This document shows positions 12,918-23,941 of a stretch of DNA of 64,000 bases, piece by piece. Below the pieces are notes generated by a model. The model was given only the letters and a program-made list of their open reading frames with translations. It did not search any database and was not told the origin of the DNA. The DNA is from Endocalyx cinctus. Taxonomy: Eukaryota; Ascomycota; Sordariomycetes; Amphisphaeriales; Apiosporaceae. The stretch is taken from NCBI GenBank assembly GCA_001600455.1, contig BCKC01000003.1:3916206-3980205 (forward strand). Reading direction: 5' to 3'. Position 1 is the stretch's first letter. Every line of letters starts with the position of its first letter. The translations under genes were made by a program, and so were the position numbers.

Positions 12918-13265
12918 ATGTCGCACAAGTACGACGAACCCCCTGCCTACGGCGGCCCTCCTCCTCAGCAACCTCAAGCCTCCTATCAACAGCCTTACGG
13001 CAACGACCCCAACGCCCACTACCAGAATAACCCGAACATGGGATACTACCAGCAACCGCCGCCGCAGGGCTACCCTCAAGGTCCCTACGGACCTCCCCAG
13101 GGCTACTATCAGCAAGGTCCCTATCAGCAAGGCCCCTACCAGCAAGGATACCCGCCGCAGGGAGGTTATTACGGTCAGCCCCAGGATCGCGGCTCGAGCA
13201 GCGGCTGTCTAGGAGCCATCCTCGGTACGCTCGCGTGCTGCTGCTGCTTGGACTTGCTGTTCTAA
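12918..13265 (+). CDS. Small Pro/Gln/Tyr-rich CYSTM-type protein, 115 aa
   Basis: Single-exon gene. The first 85 or so residues are low complexity, with repeated YQQGPYQQG and PPQGYY units. The C-terminus (about 93-115) is a short cysteine-rich hydrophobic segment, CLGAILGTLACCCCLDLLF. This layout (disordered PQY-rich repeats then a Cys-rich membrane anchor) is that of the CYSTM family, small tail-anchored or palmitoylated proteins tied to stress tolerance in fungi and plants. The start is clear: the ATG follows a CCAA-rich leader and no upstream in-frame extension is plausible. Its neighbour is a convergent monooxygenase gene. The function in this organism is unknown. Confidence 0.85.
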   Translation: MSHKYDEPPAYGGPPPQQPQASYQQPYGNDPNAHYQNNPNMGYYQQPPPQGYPQGPYGPPQGYYQQGPYQQGPYQQGYPPQGGYYGQPQDRGSSSGCLGAILGTLACCCCLDLLF

Positions 13266-13763
13266 GGTTCGAGAAAACCGTCGCGTGTACGATTGTGTGG
13301 TCGATAAACGTAAAACCACAGGGCGATAAAAATTGGTAGTGGTGTATAAACATAGGAAGAGAAGCCCGAGGCGAGACTATCTGTCTAGAGAAGGAAATGG
13401 GTCCCCTTGTCTCGTCAATATGTTCGAGCAACATTCATATACGAGGAGTTCGGAAGCTCTATCATCATTATATGGTCTAGGAACTGGAAGGCGGCATTTG
13501 GTGTGAAATTGGCATGCTCGGCGTTCAGGACTCATAAGTGAGGTTTTTTCAATTTATAGGAAGGGTTGGCATACGCCCTCCGTAGCTAGTCGCCTTTACA
13601 ATACCAACGGCAACAACACAAGACGATAGACAAGTCGTCTGGGAGATTTATATATTCAATTTGTTTAATATAAACATGTTAAAAAAAAGTGAAACATGTG
13701 ATATATCTATGAGACATGGCAGAAGGAAAAAGACAAATGTAATACAACGAGAGATTGCTCCTT
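13266..13763. other. Convergent intergenic region
   Basis: 3' regions of the CYSTM gene (+) and the monooxygenase gene (-). AT-rich, with an A run near 13681-13688. No gene is seen. Confidence 0.5.
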
Positions 13764-15228
13764 CTATACCGAAACACCGTTAGTGGTACCGTTGGTAGTA
13801 CCGTTGGTAGGCTCCTTGTCGAGACTGGCGAACAATTCGTCGAATCGCTCCTCCGTATCCTTGATGCAGTCGTACGAATAAATCATCTGCTGCACGTCGG
13901 GACTAGCCCACTTATCCGGTATCGGCGTGCCCTTCTTCTTCGCCAACTCGAACTGCTTGTCCCGATCCTCCTTCGCCTTCCCCTCGCCGAGGTGCAGGGC
14001 CTTGGTCGCGAAGGCGGCCAGGTCGACCAGGATCGTGGTCCGGTCCTTGCGCAGCAGCTCGTACACCTTGAGCGCCTTCGAGAGCGCGACCCGGTCGGCG
14101 CCGCCCCCGGGGACCCGGCTGACGACCTCGGCGAGCACGGCGCCGTCCTCGATCGCCATGGCGGCGCCCTGGCTGAGGTGCGGGAGGGTTGGGTGGCAGG
14201 CGTCGCCGACGAGGGCGGCCCCGCCGAGGACCCAGCTCTCGAGGGCGGCGTGGGATCTCAATTTCCACTCGCAGACCTCGCCCTCGGGCACGAGGTTCAG
14301 CATCCGCAGGACCAGCGGGCAGAAATCGCCGTACACCTGGAGCATGGCGGTCTTGCTGCCGCGCGTCGTGTACGTGGCGCCGGGCGCGGCGGCGAAGTTG
14401 ACGTCGGGCTGGCACGTCGACAGGTTGTAGATCGTCTTGTTGCTGATCGGGTACGCCACGATGTGCCGCTTCTCCCCGATCCACCGCAGCGCCACGTCCG
14501 CGTCCAGGAGCTCCAGCATCTCCGGGTCTTCCGCCATCTTCTCCCGCGGCAGCATGATTCGGTACGCCGCCTGGCCCGTGTCCTCCACCTCCGCCGTGAT
14601 CCCCATGGCGCCCAGAAGCGCCGTCCGCACCGTCGACTTGATCCCGTCGGCGCCGAGGAGGACGTCGGTCTCGACCTCGTAAGGCTCGCCCTCGCGCGGT
14701 GTTATCGTGAATTTCGTCGCCTTCCCCTCTCCTCCGAAAGAGGTCACATCGCTTATCGATGAGGAGAAGTGGAAGGTAACGGCCGGCTCGAGCTGACAAG
14801 CATCATACATGCGACCCGCCAACGACGCCCGGTGCCCCGTGCAATGAGGGAAACCATACTTCTCCTCGATGTCCGGCATCTGGACGTGGGCGAGCTCCTT
14901 GTTGTCGGCACCGCTGCGAATGCTCGATGCCTTGATATTGGTTGCTTCAGCCGCGATGGGCTCCCAACAGCCCCATTGGTCGAGTACTCGCACCATATTA
15001 GGTGCTAACTGAATCCCAGCGCCGACGAACCCCAAGTTGGATGCCGTCTCGTACACGTCGATCTTCCGGAACCCTTTCCTGGCGAAGGCAAGTGCGCTCG
15101 CTAGACCGCCCATACCTTTGTGGTTGGTTAGCATCTCTTCGTCTCAACGGTGTTTGGATTGTTCCAATCATAGAAGTTGACCTACCTGCGCCAATGACAG
15201 ATATCCGAAGATCCCGGTAGTCAGCCAT
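13764..15228 (-). CDS. FAD-dependent monooxygenase (salicylate hydroxylase-like), 2 exons, 464 aa
   Basis: Flavoprotein hydroxylase of the group A (PHBH/salicylate 1-hydroxylase) family, using NAD(P)H and O2 on an aromatic or related substrate. Exons: 15228-15186 and 15115-13764, with a 70-nt intron that splits the dinucleotide-binding loop. After joining, the N-terminus reads ISVIGAGGMGGLASALAF, the FAD-binding GxGxxG fold. The DG motif is LLGADGIKSTVR, and the second FAD motif is ALVGDACHPTLPHLSQGAAM followed by AIEDGAVLAE. The protein ends in a repetitive tail with three TNGT/TNGV units, coded by ggtacc/ggtagt repeats near 13784-13812. Length is normal for the family. The GC-rich coding sequence stands out against the AT-rich flanks. 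The substrate cannot be told from sequence and no pathway partners adjoin it. Confidence 0.92.
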
Positions 15229-16327
15229 GATGCTTCCGTCTTCTGGTCTTTAGAAAATGTATATATTGATCCGCTAGATTAATTCAAGATAGATATATAG
15301 ATATTAACGTCGTCCAGACTGGACATGTGTTTCGTTCAGAAAATGTCCATGAGTAAATGTCAATATTCAAATCTGAAGATCCTTAGGCACCTATCCGACC
15401 TTGTTTTGATCCGTGCTACTCATATTTATCAGTGGTCTTTTGCGGCACTTTAATACGACCGGCAGAACTATTAAAGGGATTACTAGGTAGGGATCGGTTC
15501 AGAGTAACGCCAAATCATCGACATTCCAAGAAAGATTCTACTGTGTAGTATGTGGACAGGTGGGGTATCCTCATTACCGGTTAATGAGGGGCTGTCCTAG
15601 TCGTCTTCGGCAGTATTCATGGGGATACCTGTAAGGCTAAGGGGAATCATTTCACCCCGAAAAACCGTCGTCGTCTTTTGATAATAATTACGCATGTGGA
15701 ATATATCGGCTTCATATTAACCCCTGATGTATAGCCGATATGACTTTTAAAGTAAACAGCAATAAACACTGAGCAATGTCACCGAAGAACCCAGCTACCG
15801 GGATAACTCTTCGAATTCAGACATAGTGAACAGTTAACTCCTCGGTTGAAAGCATGTAACATGAACACGAGCCTAGAGTTGGATACGGAGTACTAAAGGT
15901 TACAATTATTTATATGAGTATGAAGCTGAAGATAGAAATAAAATTCTATGCGATTCAAGGTAGTGGACAGCTTGGTTGTAACATATCATATAGCTAAGTA
16001 TCTAGGCACTTAAGTACTTACTCACCTGGTCAGCCAGTCAGCCAGAACAGTTGAGACCCTCTGATGGATAAAATGGTGGATAGCGCAGACGTGGGGTAGG
16101 TAAAAAGAAACTGGAGGGGCACAATAATCTATCTTATCGATACGTATTTATCAGTACGTAAGTATACGTTGGCTCCACTTATCTTTATTAATGTATCAGT
16201 CCAAGATTAACATGATATTAAGCATACTCTATGCTTTACAATGTGAAACTATCACCACATTCTTCACTGATTCTCCCAAATACTCCTCCTTGTGTCTTGT
16301 GGTTTATTTACAGACATTTTAAGAAAT
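15229..16327. other. Intergenic region between divergent monooxygenase and E2-like genes
   Basis: About 1.1 kb of AT-rich sequence with no gene seen. It contains a TACGGAGTAC motif at 15894-15903, one of three copies in the window. Confidence 0.5.
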
Positions 16328-17490
16328 ATGAATACATCTAGACTAAAAGCTCTACCAGCGCTTAGAAAGCAGCACCTACTAGTTGAATTGTTTGTTCCGA
16401 TATGCCAAATACCATCAATGTGAATTTGTATAACTAGAGAGCTAACCACCCCTTTATGGCTTTAGTGCTGGCCTTAAACAGGGCTGCCCTGAAGGTGTTT
16501 TCGTGAGCTTGACACCAGGAGATCCGAGCCTCTGGTCGGGAGTTATATTTATTCGCGATGGTAAGCCACTGAGAGAATCATCTTGTTATCATAGTATTCT
16601 AATAATTCGTCAAGGCCCCTATGCGCCAGCTGTCCTACGGTTCCAGATATCTTTCCCAGATTCCTATCCTAAACTACCACCCTTAGTGACCTTTTCGACC
16701 GATATGTTCCACCCCTTAATCAGTCCTTTAAGCACCTACATGTATACGACAGACGTCCAGGACAACGGCACAGTGAGCGCTACCGATAACGAACGACTAC
16801 CGCCTGGTGGATTTAGTCTAAGACACGGGTTTCCTGACTGGTTTAGACGACGAGGAAGATCGAGAAGCCCCGGATCGAACAATGACTCCGCTGCAAAACC
16901 AGAAGGCAGACAAACTCCTCACATACCACCACCCCCAATTTCGAGTAGTAATACCACACCCAACTCTAGGATCTCAGCTGTGGGGGAGTCGCCAGGGTTC
17001 GCGGAAACGCAGATGAAGGGGATTTCTATGTTTGAAGTACTCCGCTATATTCGTAGCACCTTTGATGATGAAGAGGTGCTTGACGCCGTTCCCCTCGCAG
17101 CTGCAGGCAATCCCGGTGCCTGGCACGCTTGGAGATCGCATCGTCAAGATAAAGGAAAAGTCTTCTCGGAGTCCTCTGAAGCCAGCTCTGCACCAAGCGC
17201 CGAAGAAGCGGATGCCCCAGCTCCAGATCCCGTAAAAAAACCTGGACAATGGAACTGGGAAGGCGTTTGGGAAGAAAGAGTCACGAAGGGTATTGCTACG
17301 AGTTTGTCCGAATCTATCATGTTTAGTGACGGCAAGAGTGGTAATGATGTTGTAAGTTTTTCCTTCCCCCGACAAGTCTAAAAGTTCAACCGACTTACAC
17401 CTACTCTAGATTCGGTTCCTCAACATGGAAACCGATGACGTTGATTCAATTAAAGATAATCTGTTACGGACTTTAGATCATACTTTTTAA
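16328..17490 (+). CDS. Ubiquitin-conjugating E2-like (UEV) protein without catalytic Cys, 4 exons, 324 aa
   Basis: Proposed exons: 16328-16389, 16466-16560, 16615-17351 and 17410-17490; introns of 76, 54 and 58 nt keep the frame. The N-terminal half is a UBC fold: HLLVEFAGLKQGCPEGVFVS, then LTPGDPSLWSGVIFIRDG, GPYAPAVLRFQISFPDSYP and LPPLVTFSTDMFHPLISPLS. The position that carries the HPN motif and active-site Cys in true E2s reads FHPLISPLSTYMYTT, with no Cys. It is therefore a catalytically inactive variant of the AKTIP/FTS-like kind, likely an adaptor in ubiquitin or membrane-trafficking complexes. A Pro/Ser linker follows and then a conserved tail with MFEVLRYIRSTFDDEEVLD. The start is inferred from the first exon that restores the family N-terminus; its donor is the less usual GTTTGT. 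It is followed at 240 bp by a membrane-protein gene on the same strand. Confidence 0.82.
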
Positions 17491-17730
17491 TCTAGGCCTT
17501 GGCCTACTTCTTCCTTAGCGAGAAACCTTTATGCCTCACGAATATCGTACCTTTCATATACCCTTGAATTTTCTTTTCTTTTCCGCATAGATCTGTAGAT
17601 TATCCTCCTCTTGGAATTCTTGGGTCCGAAATCCTTGGGATTTATATGACATTTGATACTCCGCATCTTTTCTGCTGTATTAGCATTACAATTTCACTTT
17701 GAATATCGGTCTTCCCCCTTCTTCTTGGCT

Positions 17731-20051
17731 ATGTCCGACGCCACTCTACATCCGGCAATTATCACTGTTATTGCTCTTATTGTTGTCATCATAATTTACA
17801 CCGTTACGTTCACAATCCTCAAGGGATTCGACCTCCTTCCAAACAGGTGTTGTTGGTTTCACAGGCGCAAGCACTCGTCCCAGGAATCTATTGGAAGGGT
17901 ATTGAATCTAAGAGATCCTTCCGGCGGCAGCTTTATTACAATAGAGAGCAGCTTCATCGGCCAGAATAAAAAGAATGGCGGCGTCACGCTTCAGCCCCTC
18001 CAGCGTGTCCACCACATCGACAAGCCAGCCACACTTTGTCGAACCCCCACCCCCGCTCCATATCATCAAAAAGAGCAAGACTAGAGAAATACTTAACAGC
18101 AACCGTGTTCGAACAAGCAGTGATGGAAATACTCTTAACTACCATGGGCCGCCTTTAACTATACCCAAAAAGAGGACTGATCACAGGAAGTCTCGTAGCG
18201 AGGAAGTCTACTCACAGAATTGTCAAGTCGGTGATGATCCTGGTGTGGGAGTCCAGTCACGCGTTGCCACACCTGAAGCAGGTAACGTGTTCCAGGTCGA
18301 TCACTTCGATGGGCATTTGTTGACAACTAACTACAGCATCAGTTCGTACACGGAGATTCTTAACTCCAAGAAAATACGATGAACCTCAACAGCCACAAGA
18401 TATATCCGAGGGATCTATTCGACGAATCTCTACTCCATCCCGCCGAGACGCATTCCGTTGGTTCTCTAAAAAGTCTAAGAGTAGAACATCGTCAACAAAT
18501 ACAACGCGCCAGCAAAGTCAGTCTCAATGTGGCAATGAATCTTCAGATATGTTATCGACGATTTCTCGAGATAGGCCGCTTGAGCGTGATCCAGGTACAT
18601 ACCAATCGTGGGAGTCGCATTCTGCACGACCACCTTCCTTTAATTTAGACAACTTTCCTCCTTATAAGCCTTCTCAGACTATGAAGTCCCTTGGTTCCAT
18701 CTCGGAATGGGATAAGGGCGTAGTAGACCCGTACGTGCTCGTGCCACGTATTTCTATCACGCCTGAGGTAAAGACTCTGGACTGCGGGCAGTCGAGCATG
18801 TGGGTTGCAATTGAGATATCCGGACAACTGTTTCGATCATGTCCTATCGACGGAAGATATGATAATTCGTCATCCTCAGGTGTTGATCCGTCCGGTTTCA
18901 CCTTAGTTCAGCCTGGCGCTGCTGATTTATCGCGATATGGCTACCTTTACAACGTACATGTGGATGTCCTGCCAATTGACCATAGCTCTATACTCAACGT
19001 TATAGATGATAATGTCCCTAAGTATGGATGGTGTTTCAAATCTTGAGTTGCAGTTTATGCTAAAACAGACACTAGAACCCTTTACCCCGGCTCTAGCGCT
19101 CTGTTGCTCGCGGACGTTCGCCTAGCGGCAATGCAGCAAGGTACTCCCGACTGTAATGAGCTGGAAGAATCCGATAGCCTTATTGCCGATCTTGAATACC
19201 AACTCGGTGGTTCCAGGGTTGATTATCTGCAAGTGATTGTATCATATTGTCATTCGGGATTTCCGAAGCCGAGAGATGTATCTCGAGGTGAAGGTGTTTC
19301 GCGATGTGTGACTATGCTGGAGACAATTGCTACCGGCGTGATTGACAGGCAAGCCGCACTACCGATCGGGTCTTCATATACGTCCACCCCGATACCGAAT
19401 CCCTTGCTAGGGATCATGTCGTCTCACTGGGGACCTATGAAAGCCAAAAGAGTTATGCGTAGAATGACTAGTGAAAGCGAGTCACGACGCCATGCGCTAG
19501 GCAGCGTGCGTTCTCAAGCTCCTAGTTCGAGAAGAGAGCTTGAAGATGTTCGGGCACAATCTACCCAACCGACAGAAAATGCCAAGGTCGTTGTACCACG
19601 ACGTCGTACTAGTCTCAGACAGAAGAAAGCGCTCGACACGGCAGATACAGAGGTCGACCCGGCGAGGAAAATATGGGCGGAGATGCGTCGAGTTTCGTCC
19701 GGCCAAGTACACCACTCCCTAAGTACTTCGTCGTATACGACCCCTCGATACAAAACTTCCAATCCGGGACTATCAGATAAGAACTCCAACCCCAATGCCG
19801 AGATAGAGCTGAGACGTAACCATATCCGCGACACGGCGCTCCGAAATAAGCGATCTATCGGCGCGGAGAGCCTCAAGAGCCTTGTACCGTCGATGGCCGG
19901 GTTTAACACAGCTTCTACTTTAGACGGCGTCGTCAATGAGGCGAGGGGTAGAAGGTCGTCGTTGACGAAATTTAGCTCGCCTACCCCGGGTGGTAGACAA
20001 CACAATCGGCAGAGGCAAGACGGTCGATGGAGCTTGGGAGGTTGGTGGTAA
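17731..20051 (+). CDS. Conserved-looking single-pass membrane protein of unknown function, 4 exons, 721 aa
   Basis: Proposed exons: 17731-17898, 17945-18281, 18337-19021 and 19076-20051, with short introns of 46, 55 and 54 nt. The residues after the start ATG at 17731 form one strong transmembrane helix (about residues 9-31, PAIITVIALIVVIIIYTVTF) followed by a Cys/Arg-rich juxtamembrane stretch. The middle is Ser/Pro/Arg-rich and probably disordered. A denser block (about residues 285-420, with PYVLVPRISITPEVKTLDCG, MWVAIEISGQL, VPKTLYPGSSALLLADVRL) looks like a beta-rich folded domain. The C-terminus is again basic and disordered, ending in WSLGGWW. An apparent in-frame TGA at 19044-19046 falls inside the third intron, so the gene is not broken. 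I do not recognise the family. Exon 1 joining (46-nt intron) is the weakest part of the model. Confidence 0.72.
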
Positions 20052-20483
20052 AGACGTACGTGCGAATGGAATCGCCGAGGCTTGATATTAATTGTAAGCA
20101 AAACATGATACTATTATTCTTTTCATACTTTGGAGAGGAACCGTTAGGAATGGATAGTGGTATTTTGAGATTTTTTTTTTTTTTTTTTCGGTAGTGGAGG
20201 TTGTCCGTTGGTGGACATTTGGCTTATCCTTTTTAATAAATAACAAAAAGAAATGAATAGCAAAGGCATACTCTGATTTTTCTAAGAGGATACGAGGGTA
20301 TTATCACATTTGTTGAGACACTAGCATCTTCCTTGCTTCTTCATCATTGTGATATTCTAGCCGATTTCTTACAAGCATATATTTTGCAACGTTGAATTTA
20401 TTTTACTTCTATATAATTTGTTTTTGGGGGGGTCGTCTATTAGTCCTCAACATTAAAAAGTGCAAACTTTTTTTCTTTCTTTC
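20052..20483. other. Convergent intergenic region
   Basis: 3' regions of the membrane-protein gene (+) and the ribokinase gene (-). It contains a T run at about 20171-20188 and otherwise AT-rich sequence. No gene is seen. Confidence 0.5.
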
Positions 20484-21491
20484 TTATAGCTCATCACGCC
20501 AAGGGATCGAGTCCTGAGCACCCAGCTTCTCGACCGTCTTAGCCGCCGCACGGTTCGCCTTCTTGACGGCGTCGACGATGTCGAAATTTCCTCCGACCAC
20601 CTCGAGCGCGTACCGACCGACGAAGGTATCCCCCGCGGCCGTCGTATCGACCACCTTGGCCTTCTCGGCCGGAACCAACCCTTTCGTCTTACCGCCGTCG
20701 GCGGCGTAGTAGACGCCCTTCCCGCCGAGCGTGATGATGACGTTACGCACCCCCCTGGCCAAGAAATCGGCCGCGACCTTCTCGAGCTTCGACTCGTCCT
20801 CCAGCTCGGCCTCGGACTCTAACCCGCCCAGGATGGCGGCTTCGGTCTCGTTCACGACGAGGTGGGCTAACCCTTCGTAAGCCGAAGGCGGAAGAATCTG
20901 AGCCGGGGCCGGGTTCAGGAGGACGGGGAGGCCGACGGATCGGGCAGACGAGAGGGCGGCTAGGACGGTGGGTAAGGGGATCTCGAGCTGCATGATTAGG
21001 AGATCGGGATAGCTTTTTGTCTCCCCGTCGTCGTTTAGCGACAAAGGCTCGGGCCCGGCGAAGTCGTCGGGCAGCAATTCATGGTTCGCCTCGGGCGAGA
21101 GGATGATACGGTTCTGACCCGTCGGCTCGTCGACGACGATGAGGGCGACGCCCGTCTTGCGAGGGGGGTCGCCGGCGAGGACCCTGACGCCGGACACGTC
21201 GGCGCCGTAAGAGGACAAGTTGGTCCGCAGCAGGGTTCCGTACGAGTCGGCGCCGACGGCGCCCATCATGCGGATCCGGGCCGTTTCGGACGAAGGGTCG
21301 GTCGCGGAGGCGCGCGAGCGGGACAGCTTGGCGCAGGCTACCGCTTGGTTCGCGCCTTTGCCGCCGGGGGAGACGGCGAAGGAGGAGGCCGTCATGGTCT
21401 CGCCCGGGAGGGGGTGGTGGGATACGTACGAGACTAGGTCGATGTTGAGGGAGCCTAGGACGGTGATGGTGGGTTTCTTGGAGGTCGCCAT
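20484..21491 (-). CDS. RBK1: Ribokinase (PfkB family), 335 aa
   Basis: ATP-dependent phosphorylation of D-ribose to ribose 5-phosphate in the cytosol. Single exon, starting at the ATG at 21491. The N-terminal PfkB signature is VLGSLNIDLVSYVSHHPLPG then ETMTASSFAVSPGGKGANQA, with the substrate-binding GGKGAN. The C-terminal signature is VDTTAAGDTFVGRYALEV, where the Asp of AAGD is the catalytic base and the preceding Gly/Ala turn forms the anion hole. The NVIITLGGKGVYYA motif of the nucleotide site is also present. Length is slightly above bacterial ribokinase and normal for fungal ones. It is divergently paired with an inositol-monophosphatase-like gene across about 0.9 kb. Confidence 0.94.
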   Translation of the reverse strand: MATSKKPTITVLGSLNIDLVSYVSHHPLPGETMTASSFAVSPGGKGANQAVACAKLSRSRASATDPSSETARIRMMGAVGADSYGTLLRTNLSSYGADVSGVRVLAGDPPRKTGVALIVVDEPTGQNRIILSPEANHELLPDDFAGPEPLSLNDDGETKSYPDLLIMQLEIPLPTVLAALSSARSVGLPVLLNPAPAQILPPSAYEGLAHLVVNETEAAILGGLESEAELEDESKLEKVAADFLARGVRNVIITLGGKGVYYAADGGKTKGLVPAEKAKVVDTTAAGDTFVGRYALEVVGGNFDIVDAVKKANRAAAKTVEKLGAQDSIPWRDEL

Positions 21492-22404
21492 GATTTCTTT
21501 TTTTTTTTTTTTTCCTTTTTTGGTGTAAATGTTTGTTGTTGAAAGGGTGGTAGGTCAGATCCACAGGTAAATCTTATGATCGAATGTTTTAGATCTCCTT
21601 TCTATTTTTTTTTTCTTTCTTTTTGTGGTTCTCCCCCTTCTAAGTTCTCCTTACTTGATATCTATAACTCTCCTACTTTTCTATATCGTCGCCAGAAAGT
21701 TCCGAGACTTAGTAATTAACTTCAAATGTTATATATAGAACGATATGAGAGACCTTATTTGGGTTAACTATTAAAGTAGGTGATCATTCTTCTATCCAAG
21801 GGATGAGATGATGTCCAGTGTTAGTGTAGTAATTGGGTCGGCAATCGTTTCGACCGCTAAAATTCGATAATAGCGGAGCCGGTCGGTGCCAATTATAGTG
21901 GAATCAGAATCCAATCAACTAACTAACTACAGTTACCTGACTACCTGAGTACACTAGGACTTTAGGTACCTACCCCTCCTTTTTTTTACGCTTGGCCCTT
22001 AGTACTGTAGGTCGGATCCTTTAGAACTTGCCTACTTAACCAGCCAGCTAGCTAACGCCAGATTTTTCTATAATGAATCAATGTCGATTTAATAAAATAT
22101 CAACTCTACTTAGAAATATTCTACGTTACTTATTGGTATAAATTTATGTTATATCTATCCTCGAAGAGTTGGAAATACGAGTAGTTATTACTTCTGTAAT
22201 TTGTACAAACCAATAACAAGTCTTGTCTGTGCCACCTGCCAATATGTAGTCCCTAATTGCACGGTAACCCCGCTATATTTACCCAAGTCATACGGTGGGG
22301 TTTGAAGCTGCAGAATGAACTGTCTGTATTCAGATCCTTAACCTAGGACTCGTCATCTTGAACTTTTATTCTTTTAAAATCTAATAAAAGTAAAGAATTT
22401 AATC
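21492..22404. other. Divergent promoter region shared by ribokinase and IMPase-like genes
   Basis: AT-rich 0.9-kb region with T runs at 21500-21514 and near 21606-21625. It contains a notable inverted repeat at 21854-21876, listed separately. No gene is seen. Confidence 0.5.
21854..21876. promoter_or_regulatory. Candidate Zn2Cys6-type inverted repeat CCGCTA-N11-TAGCGG
   Basis: Perfect 6-bp arms CCGCTA and TAGCGG separated by 11 bases, in the divergent promoter of the ribokinase and IMPase-like genes. Fungal Zn2Cys6 dimers commonly bind paired CGG/CCG triplets, so this is a plausible operator. The assignment rests on symmetry and position only. Confidence 0.3.
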
Positions 22405-23396
22405 ATGGCGGACCTCAACCTTCAAGAAATACACGATACCATGATCAAGGTGGCCTACGAGGCCGGCCGTATGATGCTCGAGGCCAATCCAACAGACATC
22501 GACAAAGGGACCAAGCTAAATTGTACGTTAGTTAGGTCATACCCAACTTATATATATACACACACATATATTTATTTCAAATAGTTAAACTAACAACTCC
22601 TTAAAAAGCCGCTGATATCGTAACCGAGACGGACAAAGCCGTCGAGGCCCACGTATCGGCCCGCCTATCGGCCGCCTACCCCACCTTCGCCTTCGTCGGC
22701 GAGGAGACGTACAAGCCGGGCATGCGCGTAACGGACGCGCCTACTTTTGTCGTGGACCCCATCGACGGCACGACCAACTTCGTGCACGGCTTCCCGAGCG
22801 CGTGCGTCTCCCTCGGCTTCGCCGTCGGCCGCGTCCCCTCCGTAGGCGTCGTCTACAACCCTTGGCTCGACGAGCTCTACACCGGCATCCGGGGTCGGGG
22901 CTCGTACCTGACCCGAGGCGCCGCGTGGGGCCTCAAGGATCGTCGGTACAAGCTGCCGGCGGCCAAAAACCCGGCCCCCCTGAAGGCGCTGGACGGCAGC
23001 TTGGTGGCCGTCGAGTGGGGCAGCCAGCGGGACGGGGTCAACTACGAGCTCAAGGCCGAGGTCTTCAAGAAGCTCTGCGCGGCCAAGGAGTCGGGCGGGT
23101 CGATGGTCCACTCCCTCCGCAGCATGGGCAGCGCCGCGCTGAACCTGTGTGCCGTCGCCGCCGGCCAGCTCGACGTCTACTGGGAGGGCGGGTGCTGGGC
23201 CTGGGACGTCTGCGCCGCCTGGTGCATCCTCGAGGAAGCCGGCGGTATCATGGCCGGAGGGAACCCGGACGTCTGGGAGCCTGAAATTGATTCCCGCAAA
23301 TATCTCGCCGTGCGTGGCGCCCCTTCCGGGCAGAAGGAGCTGATTCAGGAGTTTTGGAATGTCATCGGGGCTGGGAGGATGGAGTACGAGAGTTAA
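22405..23396 (+). CDS. Inositol monophosphatase-family protein, 2 exons, 301 aa
   Basis: Metal-dependent phosphatase that would release inositol, or a related polyol, from its monophosphate. Exons: 22405-22522 and 22609-23396; the 86-nt intron is clear (LN/SADIVTETDKAVE across the junction). The metal-binding motifs are complete: GEET (first Glu), DPIDGTTNFVHG (Asp-Pro-Ile-Asp-Gly-Thr), and WAWDVCAAWCILEEAGG near the C-terminus (the WDxAA-type third motif). Length matches the family (270-310 aa). Some fungal paralogues sit in quinate-utilisation clusters (qutG-like), but no quinate genes are seen here. The second exon is very GC-rich and contrasts with the flanks. Confidence 0.92.
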
Positions 23397-23941
23397 TCGA
23401 CTAATTGCTCGAGTAATTAACCAGCGGTATAGAATTTAATAAAATCATAACAAAATTCAAAAAGGAAAAAAAAAAGGTTTTTACAAATAAAAAGAGAAAG
23501 GGGGAATATAAACCTCATGCCTAGCACGATGGTAATTAATCGATTAATTCTGACTCAGACAAAGGGATAATAAATTAATAGTCGTTGTCTTTGACTTTGT
23601 GTCATCCTAGGGAAATAACGTCTACCTAGAGATTCAGGGAGAAGATGATCACGGGATGATATTATAAAACCGCCTCTTTTGGCTGGAATTCCAATATTTT
23701 CTAATGGTCTCAGTCAATGAGAATTCCATAAAATTGACTACTCGAACAAACACATACGCTTTCGGTAATTTACTCCCTTCATACTGTATTGTATATTCTA
23801 TTAAAAAAAAAAATAATCCAACGACAACTATGGTTTTGAAGAAGAAAACATTTGGTTTTTCTAGATTGGGGTGTAGATTAATTTACAAGTCCGTTGCTAT
23901 TATCACGAGTGATAGATAATCAACATTCAATATAGGAGACC
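23397..23941. other. Intergenic: IMPase 3' region and promoter of the HExxH gene
   Basis: No gene is seen. AT-rich sequence with poly(A)-like runs near 23466-23476 and 23805-23814. Confidence 0.5.

Noticed and set aside
12912..13434. Two open frames on the - strand
   Set aside because: Shadows of the CYSTM gene; low complexity and no domain.
13755..14762. 335-codon open frame on the + strand
   Set aside because: It is antisense to the GC-rich FAD monooxygenase, and its Arg/Gly/Ala-rich product is typical of a shadow frame. The minus-strand frame at 13912-14799 is rejected for the same reason.
19044..19046. In-frame TGA, apparent broken gene
   Set aside because: The codon lies inside a 54-nt intron (19022-19075) with a GTATGG donor and a CTAAA branch near the acceptor; splicing restores VPKTLYPGSSALLLADV.
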